The notes: a model not told the origin generated them from the letters alone. Shown: positions 35,041-44,264, counted from the first letter of the stretch. The stretch: 64,000 nucleotides of DNA from an uncultured Gemmataceae bacterium (GCA_937923405.1 CALDUY010000008.1:1-64000); one strand, 5' to 3'. Translations and numbers: made by a program.

Positions 35041-36048
35041 TCAACCGGTCGGAAATAGAGCGTGCGAGCGCAGCACCTTGAGATAGTTGCCCCGCTCGTA
35101 GGCCGATGGGTTAGCCACACGCCGAAAACTCATACTGCCGCGCATGCTGGTGATTGACTCATACTCGTGATCCGTCATCCAATCACGCAGCCCGACCAAG
35201 ACATTGGCGAGATGCTCCACGCCATGGCGTAACAACGCCGAGGTCATCATCGCCACCGACGCGCCAGCCATCATGCACTTGAGAACGTCCGTCGCTCCAT
35301 GCACCCCCCCGGTAATCGCCAAGTCCAGCTGGATACGACCGAAGAGAATCGCGACGGCGTGCAAGCGGAGCCGCAACTCATCCGCAGTGCTAAGCCAGAG
35401 ACTTGGGACTACTTCCAACCGCTCCAGGTCGAAATCGGGTTGATAGAAGCGGTTGAACAACACCACGGCCCGTGCGCCTGCCGCTTGCAGCCGCTTCGCC
35501 ACTGACGGAATCGACGTGTAAAAAGGGCTTAGCTTCACCGCTAGCGGAATCTTTACCTCCCGAGCGACGGCAGCAACCAAATTGGCCAGTTCACTCTCGA
35601 TTTGCTCCGCCGTGCGCTCCGGATCAGTCGGTAGATCGTAAACGTTCAACTCCAAAGCATCGGCCCCTGCCTCTTCAAGAAGTTTGGCATAGCGAATCCA
35701 TCCGCCTAGAGTTCGCCCGTTCAGACTAGCAATAACTGGGATCTGCAATAGCGACTTTGCCTCACGAAGATGCTCCACATAGCCGTCAGGTCCAAAGTTG
35801 TAGTCTGCCATGTCTGGGAAGTAGGACAGTGATTCCGAATAGCCCTCGGTGCCGTAATCCAGATAACGCGACAGATCCAAACTTTCGGCCTCGATCTGTT
35901 CCTCAAACAGCGAGTGCAGGACAACCGCACCAGCACCCGCTTCTTCCATGCGTCGAAGCGAATCGAGATCCTGGCACAAAGGCGACGAGGAACAGACCAG
36001 CGGATTGCGCAGGTGAAGCCCTAGATACGTCGTGCTGAGATCGATCAT
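35041..36048 (-). CDS. Dihydroorotate dehydrogenase-like flavoprotein
   Basis: 335 residues, an FMN-binding TIM barrel of the dihydroorotate/dihydropyrimidine dehydrogenase superfamily. Landmarks: NPLVCSSSPLCQDLDSLRRMEEAGAGAVVLHSLF, PVIASLNGR, GADALELNVYDLP, PLAVKLSPF and a phosphate-binding ITGGVHGATDVLKCMMAGA. Genuine pyrimidine-pathway enzymes have a recognisable catalytic loop with Cys or Ser, which I cannot place here, so a true DHODH role is uncertain. The start codon overlaps the stop codon of nifJ by ATGA (36045-36048), so it is translationally coupled to pyruvate:ferredoxin oxidoreductase and probably works with it or uses its reduced ferredoxin. Confidence 0.8.
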   Translation of the reverse strand: MIDLSTTYLGLHLRNPLVCSSSPLCQDLDSLRRMEEAGAGAVVLHSLFEEQIEAESLDLSRYLDYGTEGYSESLSYFPDMADYNFGPDGYVEHLREAKSLLQIPVIASLNGRTLGGWIRYAKLLEEAGADALELNVYDLPTDPERTAEQIESELANLVAAVAREVKIPLAVKLSPFYTSIPSVAKRLQAAGARAVVLFNRFYQPDFDLERLEVVPSLWLSTADELRLRLHAVAILFGRIQLDLAITGGVHGATDVLKCMMAGASVAMMTSALLRHGVEHLANVLVGLRDWMTDHEYESITSMRGSMSFRRVANPSAYERGNYLKVLRSHALFPTG

Positions 36049-39000
36049 GGTTTGGCCTCCATCGGCATTGCCGCCAGGTGTTCGTACATCCGCCAGCGTT
36101 CACGGACGTCCTGCTCAGCCAGTCGCAATAGTTCGCGCGCCTGAGCCGGATTGGCTTGCGCCAACATGGTGTAACGAGTTTCGTTGTAGATATACTGTTT
36201 CAACGGTATTGACGGAGCACGCGAATCCAAATGCAAGGGATTCTTTCCCTGATTTCTCAGATCCGGATTATAGCGAATCAGCGGCCAGTACCCCGACAGC
36301 ACCGCGGCCTTTTGTTGATCCATCCCCCGAGCCATATCGTAGCCGTGGGCGATGCAGTGACTGTAAGCGATAATCAGGGCAGGACCATCATACGCCTCGG
36401 CCTCACGGAAGGCTTGCAGCGTTTGGGTATCGCTCGCTCCCATAGCCACACGAGCGACATAGGCTGTACCATGCGTCATGGCCATCAGAGCAAGATCCTT
36501 CTTCGGTGCCTCTTTGCCGCCAGCGGCGAACTTGGCCACCGCGCCGCGCGGCGTTGATTTAGACATTTGCCCTCCGGTATTAGAGTAAACCTCGGTATCT
36601 AGTACCAGCAGTTTGACGTTCTTCCCCGAGGCCAGCACATGATCGACGCCACCGAACCCGATGTCATACGCCCAGCCATCGCCGCCGATGATCCACACAC
36701 TCTTTCGTACCAACGCGCCGCTGACCGACAGCAGATCGCGAACCAAAGGTGAATCGTGTCCAGCCAATTTTCGCTTCAGCTCATCAACCCGCCACCTTTG
36801 CAGATCGATTTCCTCTTCATTCGTTTGCGGAGCGTTGCATAATGCTTCCGCCAGTTCTGCACCAATTACATCGCGTAACTTCTGAATCAGCTCTCGGGCA
36901 TACTCCGCTTGTCGATCGACCGCTAGACGCATGCCCAGCCCAAACTCGGCATTGTCTTCGAACAACGAATTGGCCCAGGCTGGACCTCGCCCAAACTGGT
37001 TCACTGTCCACGGTGTGGTTGGCAGATTTCCGCCATAGATCGAGGAGCAGCCCGTAGCATTGGCGATTAACAAACGATCCCCGAACATCTGCGACAAAAG
37101 TTTCAGATAGGGCGTCTCGCCGCAGCCTGCACAGGCTCCCGAGAACTCGAACAACGGTTCCAACAACTGTACATCTTTGACACTGTCGAACCGCAATCCG
37201 CGACGATCAGGATTCGCCAGTTTGAGGAAGAAATCCCAGTTGGCTCGCTCGGCTTCGCGGATTGGTTCCAACGGCTTCATGTTAATGGCTCGGAGTTTCG
37301 TCTCGGTCTTGTTCTTAACAGGACAGACCTCGACACAGAGCCGACATCCCGTGCAATCTTCGGGTGATACCTGAAGCGTAAAGCGTTGCTGTTTTCGATC
37401 GGGCCAACGCGAGGGGGCTGACTTGAAGCCATCGGGCGAACCAGCAAGTTGCTCCAGCTCGACGAGTTTGCCACGGATCACCGCATGCGGACAGACTAGA
37501 ACGCACTTGCCACACTGGATGCATATCGATTCATCCCAAACAGGGATTTCTTGGGCTATCCCTCGCTTCTCCCATTGCGTCGTCCCTGTGGGCCAGGTTC
37601 CATCTGCCGGGATCGCGCTAACCGGAAGTTTATCTCCCTCCCCGACCATGATCAGTGACGTGACTTTGCGCACGAACTGGGGTGCCTGAGCTGGCACAGT
37701 CGGTCGCGGCGCTTTCGTCGAAGTGATCGCTGAAGGAACTTGTACCTCGAACAGTCGCGATAACGTCGAATCGACCGCCGCATGATTCCGTGTGACGACC
37801 GCTTCTCCGCGTTTGCCGTAAGTCTTGGCAATCGCTTTTTTGATAGCCTTGATAGCCTCATCGCGCGGCAACACTCCGGCAAGGGCAAAGAAGCACGTCT
37901 GCATCACGGTGTTGATTCGACCACCCATGCCAGCATCGTGGGCTACCTTGAAGGCATCGATCACGAAGAAACGCAACTTTTTAGAGAGAATTTGTTCCTG
38001 TACCTTGCGTGGCAAATGATGCCAAACTTCTTCAGGACCATACGGACTGTTGAGCAAGAACGTGGCTCCCGGAGCAGCGACGGAGAGAACGTCCATCCGT
38101 TCAAGAAAGTTGAACTGATGACAAGCAACGAACGTGGCCTGTTGAATCAGATAAGTCGAACGGATCGGTCGTGGTCCAAAGCGGAGATGTGAGGTCGTAG
38201 TTGAACCCGACTTTTTAGAGTCGTAAACGAAGTAACCTTGCACCTCTAGTTCAGTCTCTTCGCCGATGATCTTGATCGAGTTCTTGTTCGCGCCAACCGT
38301 ACCATCTGAACCTAGTCCAAAGAAAACAGCGCGGACGACATCCTCCGGTTCGACGGTGCGAGTTGGGTCGTAGTTGATGCTGGTATGTGTAACATCATCG
38401 TGGATGCCCACGGTGAAATGATTGCGGAGCTTTTCGGCAGCGGCCAACTCGAAGAGCGCATGCACCATCGCAGGAGTGAACTCTTTTGAAGACAATCCAT
38501 AGCGTCCCCCCAAAACGCGCGGCATTGGTTGACGTTGTCCTTCGACCAAAGCGGTCAGTACGTCTTGATACAAAGGTTCGCCGATGCAGCCTGGCTCCTT
38601 GGTTCGATCGAGAACGATGACGTGTTTTGTTGAGGAGGGGAGTGCGGCTAAGAAACGTTCAACATCAAAGGGCCGATAAAGCCGAACTTTGATTAAACCA
38701 ACTTTGACGCCCTGCTTGACAAGCGATTCAACGACTTCTTCGGCCGCGCCAACCCCCGATCCCATTAGCACCAATACCTGTTCCGCCTCTGGATGGCCGA
38801 CATAGTCAAACAGTTTGTAGGCTCGCCCCGTCAGTTGAGCAAATTGGTTCATCTTCTGTTGCACGATAGTTGGGCAAGCCAAGTAATAGGGGTTGACGGT
38901 CTCGCGACCCTGGAATGCGACATCGGGGTTCTGAGCGGTACCACGGATCACTGGATGGTCGGGAGTCAAGGCACGAGAACGATGTTGACGTACTCGCTCA

Positions 39001-39590
39001 TCATCGATCATGGCGCGGATCTGTTCCGTAGTGGGAACTTCAATCCGACTCACTTCGTGCGAGGTACGGAAACCATCGAAAAAGTGAACGAAGGGCAAAC
39101 GAGCCTCCAAAGTAGCAGCGTGGGCCACAAGGGCCAAATCGGCTGCCTCCTGCACTGATGCGGAAGCCAGCAAACAGAATCCGGTAGCTCGGACTGCCAT
39201 CACGTCGGAATGATCGCCGAAGATCGACAACCCCTGCGCCGCGATGGATCGAGCAGCAACGTGAAAAACGGCTGGAGTCAGTTCACCGGCAATCTTGTAC
39301 ATGTTGGGAATCATCAGCAGCAGTCCCTGCGACGCGGTAAACGTCGTGGTCAGAGCGCCGGCTTGCAACGCTCCATGTACTGTGCCCGCTGCTCCACCTT
39401 CGGATTGCAACTCCTCGACGTGAGGCACGGTCCCCCAGGCGTTGGGTTCGCCCATCGACGCCCATTGATCGGCCCATTCGCCCATCGGTGAGCTTGGGGT
39501 GATGGGATAGATTGCAATGACTTCACTGCACTGGTAAGCGATTTTAGCTGCCGCCTCGTTTCCATCGAGTACGGCGCGGAAGCCGGCCAT
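36045..39590 (-). CDS. nifJ: Pyruvate:ferredoxin (flavodoxin) oxidoreductase, single-chain
   Basis: 1181 residues, the fused homodimeric type that converts pyruvate and CoA to acetyl-CoA, CO2 and reduced ferredoxin. Domains in order: the TPP-pyrimidine domain (IAYPITPSSPMGEWADQW-like start at about 27), the CoA-binding and gamma parts (GLGSDGTVGANKNSIKII region), an 8-iron ferredoxin domain with CIQCGKCVLVCP and CTGCRLCVEVCP, and the TPP-binding domain with CAGCGETPYLKL, GCSSIYGGNLPTTPW, GGDGWAYDIGFGGVDHV and a metal loop NTGGQMSKSTP. The four extra cysteines in the TPP domain that bind the proximal cluster appear to be in place. Start 39590 follows a perfect AGGAGGT. Indicates anaerobic or microaerobic energy metabolism. 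Confidence 0.93.
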   Translation of the reverse strand: MAGFRAVLDGNEAAAKIAYQCSEVIAIYPITPSSPMGEWADQWASMGEPNAWGTVPHVEELQSEGGAAGTVHGALQAGALTTTFTASQGLLLMIPNMYKIAGELTPAVFHVAARSIAAQGLSIFGDHSDVMAVRATGFCLLASASVQEAADLALVAHAATLEARLPFVHFFDGFRTSHEVSRIEVPTTEQIRAMIDDERVRQHRSRALTPDHPVIRGTAQNPDVAFQGRETVNPYYLACPTIVQQKMNQFAQLTGRAYKLFDYVGHPEAEQVLVLMGSGVGAAEEVVESLVKQGVKVGLIKVRLYRPFDVERFLAALPSSTKHVIVLDRTKEPGCIGEPLYQDVLTALVEGQRQPMPRVLGGRYGLSSKEFTPAMVHALFELAAAEKLRNHFTVGIHDDVTHTSINYDPTRTVEPEDVVRAVFFGLGSDGTVGANKNSIKIIGEETELEVQGYFVYDSKKSGSTTTSHLRFGPRPIRSTYLIQQATFVACHQFNFLERMDVLSVAAPGATFLLNSPYGPEEVWHHLPRKVQEQILSKKLRFFVIDAFKVAHDAGMGGRINTVMQTCFFALAGVLPRDEAIKAIKKAIAKTYGKRGEAVVTRNHAAVDSTLSRLFEVQVPSAITSTKAPRPTVPAQAPQFVRKVTSLIMVGEGDKLPVSAIPADGTWPTGTTQWEKRGIAQEIPVWDESICIQCGKCVLVCPHAVIRGKLVELEQLAGSPDGFKSAPSRWPDRKQQRFTLQVSPEDCTGCRLCVEVCPVKNKTETKLRAINMKPLEPIREAERANWDFFLKLANPDRRGLRFDSVKDVQLLEPLFEFSGACAGCGETPYLKLLSQMFGDRLLIANATGCSSIYGGNLPTTPWTVNQFGRGPAWANSLFEDNAEFGLGMRLAVDRQAEYARELIQKLRDVIGAELAEALCNAPQTNEEEIDLQRWRVDELKRKLAGHDSPLVRDLLSVSGALVRKSVWIIGGDGWAYDIGFGGVDHVLASGKNVKLLVLDTEVYSNTGGQMSKSTPRGAVAKFAAGGKEAPKKDLALMAMTHGTAYVARVAMGASDTQTLQAFREAEAYDGPALIIAYSHCIAHGYDMARGMDQQKAAVLSGYWPLIRYNPDLRNQGKNPLHLDSRAPSIPLKQYIYNETRYTMLAQANPAQARELLRLAEQDVRERWRMYEHLAAMPMEAKP

Positions 39591-40207
39591 GAGACACCTC
39601 CTGCCAAGGCGAGGCATGAAACAATCGTGTTAGGATTTAATGCAAAGTGCGTGCCGACCCCAACCCGACGCTAGTTGCTCCACCCTGACAGAAGCGTTCT
39701 CAAGTGTAACTACAAGTAGACAGGCTCCGACGGCGATTTTCTGCCTGATCCTGCTGTGCTTCCCCGCACAGCCGCTGTGTCAAATCTGTTTGTTTCGAGC
39801 GAACAGTGGCTAACTATCGAGGAACTGTGTCAGGCGATCGAACCAAACTTACTCCAACGCTGGAATATCAGGCCAAAACTCGATCTATTGACGACCAAAG
39901 GGAGTGCTGAAATCTGAAGTGGGGCATCATCGATAGCGTCGCCTACCGAGCCTTCAGAGGAAACGCATCGCCCGAAGCCGTGTGAAACAGAAAAAACAGC
40001 TGCAAACAGCACATCTTAATCTAATGTCGAGGATATTTCCCAAAGGGCTAGAGCGCTTTTCAAGATGGTGTAGCGGCAACGAGAGATGAAGGGCTTTCGC
40101 AGGTAGAAACTTGCTGTCGCAGGCTAAAGGCTGCGGCTACCTGCCAAATCCGTATCGGTAGTCGCAGGCTTTAGCCTGCGCTCTGCTATACCATTTTGTA
40201 ACGCGTA
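39591..40207. other. Intergenic region with repeats, no clear gene
   Basis: About 617 bp between nifJ and the DUF1559 gene. The stretch 39720-39920 carries only a weak GTG-started reading frame of 46 codons (39777-39917, with a helix-like WLTIEELCQAIE patch) that has no Shine-Dalgarno and no known family, so I do not call it. The rest holds the promoter side of nifJ and, at 40097-40183, a cluster of palindromic repeats. No RNA gene seen. Confidence 0.5.
40097..40183. repeat. Cluster of REP-like palindromic repeats
   Basis: Copies of a palindrome with core CGCAGGCTTTAGCCTGCG. The perfect one is at 40163-40180 (arms of 8 bp around TT); a divergent one with CGCAGGCTAAAGGCTGCG is at 40119-40136. 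Short GTAG/CTAC ends flank them. This 'GTAGTCGCAGGC' type is a dispersed repeat of the style seen in planctomycete genomes, resembling REP or MITE elements. Confidence 0.65.
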
Positions 40208-40951
40208 CTAGACTGTGCCGGCCAACCAGGGCAAGCACAGAACGGTCGGAAGTAACTTCCGACCGTTCCATGAATATTGACACCAGGTATAGGCTTGATC
40301 GGCGTTAGCTGGCAATCCCGGAGCCGCATTTGGCCCATTAAAAGTATCTTCCAACGGGCTGACTCGGCCCATGTTCCCGTCACCCAGGACGCGCTCGCTA
40401 TAGAACGCCGTATTGCTCGTTCCGTCGGTCACGTCAGTGATTTTGATGTTTTGACTTAGAGAGAAAAAGACTCCATTGGGGCGAGGATCATTCAAATTCA
40501 AACCTCGTGCGATGACGAAAACAGGAATGATTCCAGCATTTCCGTGATAATTGGTAGCTGCTCCGATTGAAGGCATAGGATTCTCGAAGTCAGACGGACA
40601 TCGAAAGGTGTTAATGCGAACTTGTGATACCGGAGCATTAACAGGGTCATTCAATGGAAGATTGAAGTTAATCATGCGATGGACATTGTCTTGCTCCAGA
40701 TAAGGCAGCAAAAAGGCCAATGTACCCCAACTAGTATCAAAGATCCAACCAGGTGGAAGTTTACTGTTAGCATCGTGGTAATTGTGAATTGCCAGGCCAA
40801 TCTGTTTTAGGTTATTCGCGCATTGCATTCGGGCAGCGGCCTCGCGAACCTTCTGCACGGCAGGCAGTAATAGGCCAATCAGAATAGCGATGATGGCAAT
40901 AACCACTAACAATTCAATCAGTGTGAACCCACGACGATTCATCCGTTTCAT
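40208..40951 (-). CDS. DUF1559 pseudopilin-like protein, 3' end altered by a palindrome
   Basis: 247 residues. A type IV prepilin-like N-terminus, [19 protein letters not shown], is cleaved after Gly and followed by the DUF1559 head [31 protein letters not shown]. This family is massively expanded in planctomycetes and is exported, role unknown. Full-length members end in a HPGGANFAFCDGSV-type segment; here the C-terminus instead reads [18 protein letters not shown] and stops early. The last 20 codons run through a perfect 14-bp-arm palindrome (40240-40268), so the gene's end looks replaced by a repeat element. ATG at 40951 is preceded by GAGGG. It may still make an exported protein, but the normal tail is missing. 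Confidence 0.8.
   Translation of the reverse strand: MKRMNRRGFTLIELLVVIAIIAILIGLLLPAVQKVREAAARMQCANNLKQIGLAIHNYHDANSKLPPGWIFDTSWGTLAFLLPYLEQDNVHRMINFNLPLNDPVNAPVSQVRINTFRCPSDFENPMPSIGAATNYHGNAGIIPVFVIARGLNLNDPRPNGVFFSLSQNIKITDVTDGTSNTAFYSERVLGDGNMGRVSPLEDTFNGPNAAPGLPANADQAYTWCQYSWNGRKLLPTVLCLPWLAGTV
40240..40268. repeat. Perfect palindrome inside the DUF1559 3' end
   Basis: GAACGGTCGGAAGT (40240-40253) and its exact reverse complement ACTTCCGACCGTTC (40255-40268) flank one base. The arms form a 14-bp stem. It lies in the last codons of the DUF1559 gene, where the family's conserved tail would be, and next to the REP-like cluster. Confidence 0.85.
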
Positions 40952-40998
40952 GATAAAACCCTCAAAGACCCTCAAAAAAGACAAGAACTATAGAAAAA

Positions 40999-42345
40999 TC
41001 AGTTGGGCTTTTTCGCTCCAGGCATTTTCCAGAACGGGTTTTCCTGTTCGAGAGGAAACTGGAAGGCATCGGCGACGCGAGTCATGTAATGACAACGTGA
41101 AGCCCACCAGATGACGTGCCAGGCCTTTTCTCGACCGAGTTGCCGTTCTAGTTCGCGAATGTCGTCTTTGGTGATGGAGGCGGGATCCTCGGCTTGCTTT
41201 TTGGCCAAGTTAAAAGCCGCTCTTTCTCCCACTGAGAAAGCAGTCCAGTCTCCAGCAAGACGTTGAGTTACTGCGTTGATCGATTCGGTGTTTAGTCCCG
41301 CGACCGCGAGACCCATTTCCGTGTGCCCCATTCAGTAAAAGCACTTTAACGACCGGGTAACCACCCAAAAGATCGATTGTGAGAAAATGGGATCCCATTG
41401 CGTTTCCTGTCGAAATGCGGAGACGCAATCGAACCAAGCTTCCGTCAATTCGGGCTGATAGCCGTAGCACACCCGGCTCCACAGAATGTCGGACTGCCAC
41501 GCACTTGGATGCTTTGGGCCAATTCGATCCAGAACTTCTTGTTGGCTTGGAATGCGGATACGTGCCGTTCGAGTGCGTTGTTTACTTAATCCCGCTTGCA
41601 GTTCTAACCAATTCGCACTCGCTGCCGAATCGGTTTTATCAGGTACGCGAAGAGTATTCGGTATCTTTCCAGGGTCTTTCCGGGCTGGCCGACCGAAGGT
41701 GATCGTGATCGGTTCATATGCTTCATCTTTAGTCACTGGTAAATCTAAAGCAAGAAACAGCCGATCTTGAAAGCTGGCATGGGCTAATAGGGCCACCAAA
41801 GCTACGACACGTTCCTCGCCAGCCAGTTCAATCAGGTTTTTGACCTCTGCATCGCTAACTTCGTGGGCATGGAGCATCATTTTGCGTGCAAAGGCCATTG
41901 CAGTGCGATCCAGCGTGGGCAATCGGCTCGGCTCCTTGGTCAATATCTCTGAATCGGTTGCTACCCCCAGTGCTCGTGTGAGATCGGCGACGGCCCTTGC
42001 CTTGCTATAAGCACACCGGTTTGCATCCGCAGCTGCCCAACGAACCAAAGCCCGCAGTCGCCCATCGAGACGATCTCCGGTCCTGTGCATGGTGTCCAGT
42101 TCTAACATGCGAGCAGTGGTTAGCGGCAACGGACCGGCCAACACTCGCGCCCAACTGGGTAAGACTTGGCTTTTCTGCGGTGCCCCAGGTAAGCGCTTCC
42201 ATGCCTCGTCATTATCCAGCATTGGTAAGCGTGGCTTTGTTTCCGAATCGGCTCGCGCATTTAACAGCACAAGCGGAACAAGTAAACCAAGCACGGCCAA
42301 GCGGCAAAGAAAACCACCTGGCCTCAAACAGCGAAGCAAAATCAT
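40999..42345 (-). CDS. Candidate selenoprotein: two-domain AhpD/carboxymuconolactone-decarboxylase-like protein with CxxU
   Basis: Read through one in-frame UGA (41332-41334), this is a 448-residue protein; without it, 337 residues stop and 110 in-frame residues remain, with no Shine-Dalgarno at the Met just after UGA. Signal peptide 1-32. Two AhpD-like domains: the first has ADANRCAYSKAR (near residues 109-120), with Ser in place of a second Cys; the second reads FWVVTRSLKCFY, then UGA, then MGHTEMGLAVAGL. The UGA thus replaces the second cysteine of a C-x-x-C-x-x-H redox centre, giving C335-F-Y-U338. Family members use such pairs as thiol-dependent peroxidases. Selenocysteine is the best reading, supported by a SECIS-like hairpin downstream. 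A Cys-to-stop mutation is the alternative. ATG at 42345; GGAG lies upstream. Confidence 0.7.
41295..41312 (-). promoter_or_regulatory. SECIS-like hairpin downstream of the in-frame UGA
   Basis: On the minus strand, 26 nt after the UGA, GTCTCGC (41312-41306) pairs over 7 bp with GCGGGAC (41301-41295), including one U-G pair, around loop GGUC (41305-41302). Bacterial SECIS hairpins lie within about 16-37 nt of UGA and need a G, usually with U, in a small apical loop; the E. coli fdhF hairpin also has a GGUC loop. This is the expected geometry, but the stem lies in coding sequence that is GC-rich, so chance is possible. Confidence 0.5.
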
Positions 42346-42558
42346 GTCCTTTCACTCCGAATAAACAGAGTCAGTTAATACGAACTGAATGAGAATAAAA
42401 AGGACTAAGACAATCCTTATTATCTTTTATCAACTGCTAACGATATCAGTAAGAACCATCCAAATCAAATAGTTCGCTAGTCAGGCCTTTCCCAGCGAAC
42501 ACAAACTCACGAGATTGCGTGAAGCTGCATTCGTTCGGCAAAGGAGGTAAAAAGCGAT

Positions 42559-42981
42559 TTAATTGGAATGAGCTGTTTCGCGTGGTGGGTGAAAAATGGA
42601 AAGAGGTCGTCGAATGGGCCGCCCCAAATTAGAATTCCGGCACCATTGAGACCAATTGGAGCTGTTCGCAGTTGTTCCAAAAAGGATTAGCGCTTCTTGA
42701 GATGTTGGTAACTGGACACTAGAGACAGGGGTGATGGGTTGTGAGGGCCGTTTTTTGGAGCAACTGGGACCAGAACAAGGTTGAGGAACCGGTTGCTCGT
42801 TAACTAATCGAAGGTAGACAGGAACGAGAGCCGTTTCGTTGGCGATGAGATCGGAATTCCCATAGTGCACATGATCCCCACATGCTGCTTGCGCGGAGGA
42901 TGGCGCAAAAAACATCCATCCCAGTACAAAAATCGTACTGATCAGGAGTTGGCGAGTTGCATGGCTTGCACTAGAGGTCAT
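42559..42981 (-). CDS. Small secreted protein
   Basis: 140 residues. An N-terminal helix (residues 8-32, QLLISTIFVLGWMFFAPSSAQA) is a signal peptide, followed by ACGDHVHYG and a Pro/Ser-rich region with CSGPSCSKKRP (two cysteines at about 69 and 73), ending RRPLSIFHPPRE. The CGDH...PCSGPSC and final FHPPR patterns recall small secreted proteins of other planctomycetes, but I cannot name the family. The Met at 42981 is used because an earlier TTG-started extension has no signal peptide fit. Short intergenic spaces flank it on both sides. Function unknown. Confidence 0.5.
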   Translation of the reverse strand: MTSSASHATRQLLISTIFVLGWMFFAPSSAQAACGDHVHYGNSDLIANETALVPVYLRLVNEQPVPQPCSGPSCSKKRPSQPITPVSSVQLPTSQEALILFGTTANSSNWSQWCRNSNLGRPIRRPLSIFHPPRETAHSN

Positions 42982-43208
42982 CTCAGTCCGAAGCAAGATC
43001 TGTCGAGCGAAGATAGTACACAAATTCGATCCATGATTTTATGGAATCGTCAGTACTCTCTCACTCATCGAATTGGACTGATTTAAACTAGCTGGATCTC
43101 AGGCTAGAGTCAAGAATTATCTTTGAAATCATTCTGTTATCAGCTCGATGCACAAGAGAGTGCTGACATCTGCTGGATGCGTCGGGTGTCGCCACTAACC
43201 TGGAGGCA

Positions 43209-44264
43209 CTATTCTTGCTCGGGTTCACTGCTGTCGCGAAGATCACTTTTCTCCACGACAGGGTTTGGTCCGTGGTTCGGGCAGTCGATATGCTCCGTGG
43301 GTAGTCCAAATTTTCGTTTCGTCTCCTCGCAGAGATTTTGGACACTTTTTCCCGGAACAGGAGGAGTAAGAAAATGACGAATCATCGCGGCCATCGCATC
43401 CGGATGCGAGTAGTAAGGTACATGACCAGCACCTTCGATAATCGCCAAGCGTGCGTTTGGTAGTCTCTGCAATAACCTCTCCGCGTGAGAGAACGGGATC
43501 ACGGAATCGCGATCTCCGGCGATCAGAAGTATTGGTTGACGAAGATGTTCGAGTTCTCCACGAAGATCGAGGCGGTGGAGCCATTTCGCCTGATACCCAA
43601 GTGCGGCCAAGCGAGATTCACCGGTCCACTCCACGAAGGCTTGCCAAACCTCCGCAGGTTGTTCAGCAAATGGTCGACGATGTACCGCTTCTAGAATTCG
43701 AGTTCGACGGGGTAGCTTCGAGCAGGGACCGGGACACCAGCGAAAAATCGCTGTGAAAAATCGCTCGGCCCAGCTCAATGGTCGATAGGCCAATGCTCCT
43801 TGAAGAATCGCTCGCGCGATACGTTCGGGTTGCCGTCTCATCGCGCTTATGGCGATCGTCGATCCAAACGAGGACCCTAGAAGATAGGTTCGCTCTAACT
43901 TGAGATGGTCCAGCAAGGCCCTCAGATCATCCACTAGGTTCTCGTGACGATATCGGCTCAACCGAGCACCGTCACCGTGTCCAGAGGGCAAGTTATACGC
44001 GATGCACCGAAATTGAGAACTGAGTCGACAAATTAGCGGCACAAACGATCGATTGATGTCCCCGGCTCCGTGGATGAAGACTAGGGGTGGTCCTGCTCCC
44101 CACTCGAAGTAGTGAAGTCGATACCGGCCGGTATCGCAGTGATCCAAGATGGCTTCACGTTGAAAGCGTTCCAGAGCCACCTGAAGCGAAACCGGACCGG
44201 CTCCGCCCCAATTAGGGCACTGATCCGGGGCACAGTTCTGTCCACAGCTCGCATTGTTGCTCAT
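43209..44264 (-). CDS. Alpha/beta hydrolase
   Basis: 351 residues of alpha/beta-hydrolase fold. Oxyanion hole FIHGAGD, nucleophile motif G-S-S-F-G (nucleophile Ser132 in this frame), acid Asp in IAGDRDSVIPF and base His in EGAGHVPYYSHPDAM give a complete triad. Just before the fold, the N-terminus is cysteine-rich (CGQNCAPDQC), and the C-terminal tail repeats CPNHGPN, which is unusual. ATG at 44264; a GTG two codons upstream is equally possible. No substrate can be inferred; esterase, epoxide hydrolase and haloalkane dehalogenase types are all compatible. It lies alone between two minus-strand genes. Confidence 0.8.
   Translation of the reverse strand: MSNNASCGQNCAPDQCPNWGGAGPVSLQVALERFQREAILDHCDTGRYRLHYFEWGAGPPLVFIHGAGDINRSFVPLICRLSSQFRCIAYNLPSGHGDGARLSRYRHENLVDDLRALLDHLKLERTYLLGSSFGSTIAISAMRRQPERIARAILQGALAYRPLSWAERFFTAIFRWCPGPCSKLPRRTRILEAVHRRPFAEQPAEVWQAFVEWTGESRLAALGYQAKWLHRLDLRGELEHLRQPILLIAGDRDSVIPFSHAERLLQRLPNARLAIIEGAGHVPYYSHPDAMAAMIRHFLTPPVPGKSVQNLCEETKRKFGLPTEHIDCPNHGPNPVVEKSDLRDSSEPEQE

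Noticed and set aside
39777-39917. 46-codon GTG-started frame with a helix-like WLTIEELCQAIE patch
   Set aside because: No Shine-Dalgarno, no recognised family and it ends in a low-complexity tail; possible remnant but not supportable.
39830-40012. Minus-strand frame between nifJ and the DUF1559 gene
   Set aside because: No start signal, no family, and it lies opposite the weak plus-strand frame.
42559-43023. Longer start for the small secreted protein
   Set aside because: The TTG start at 43023 gives no signal peptide; the Met at 42981 does.
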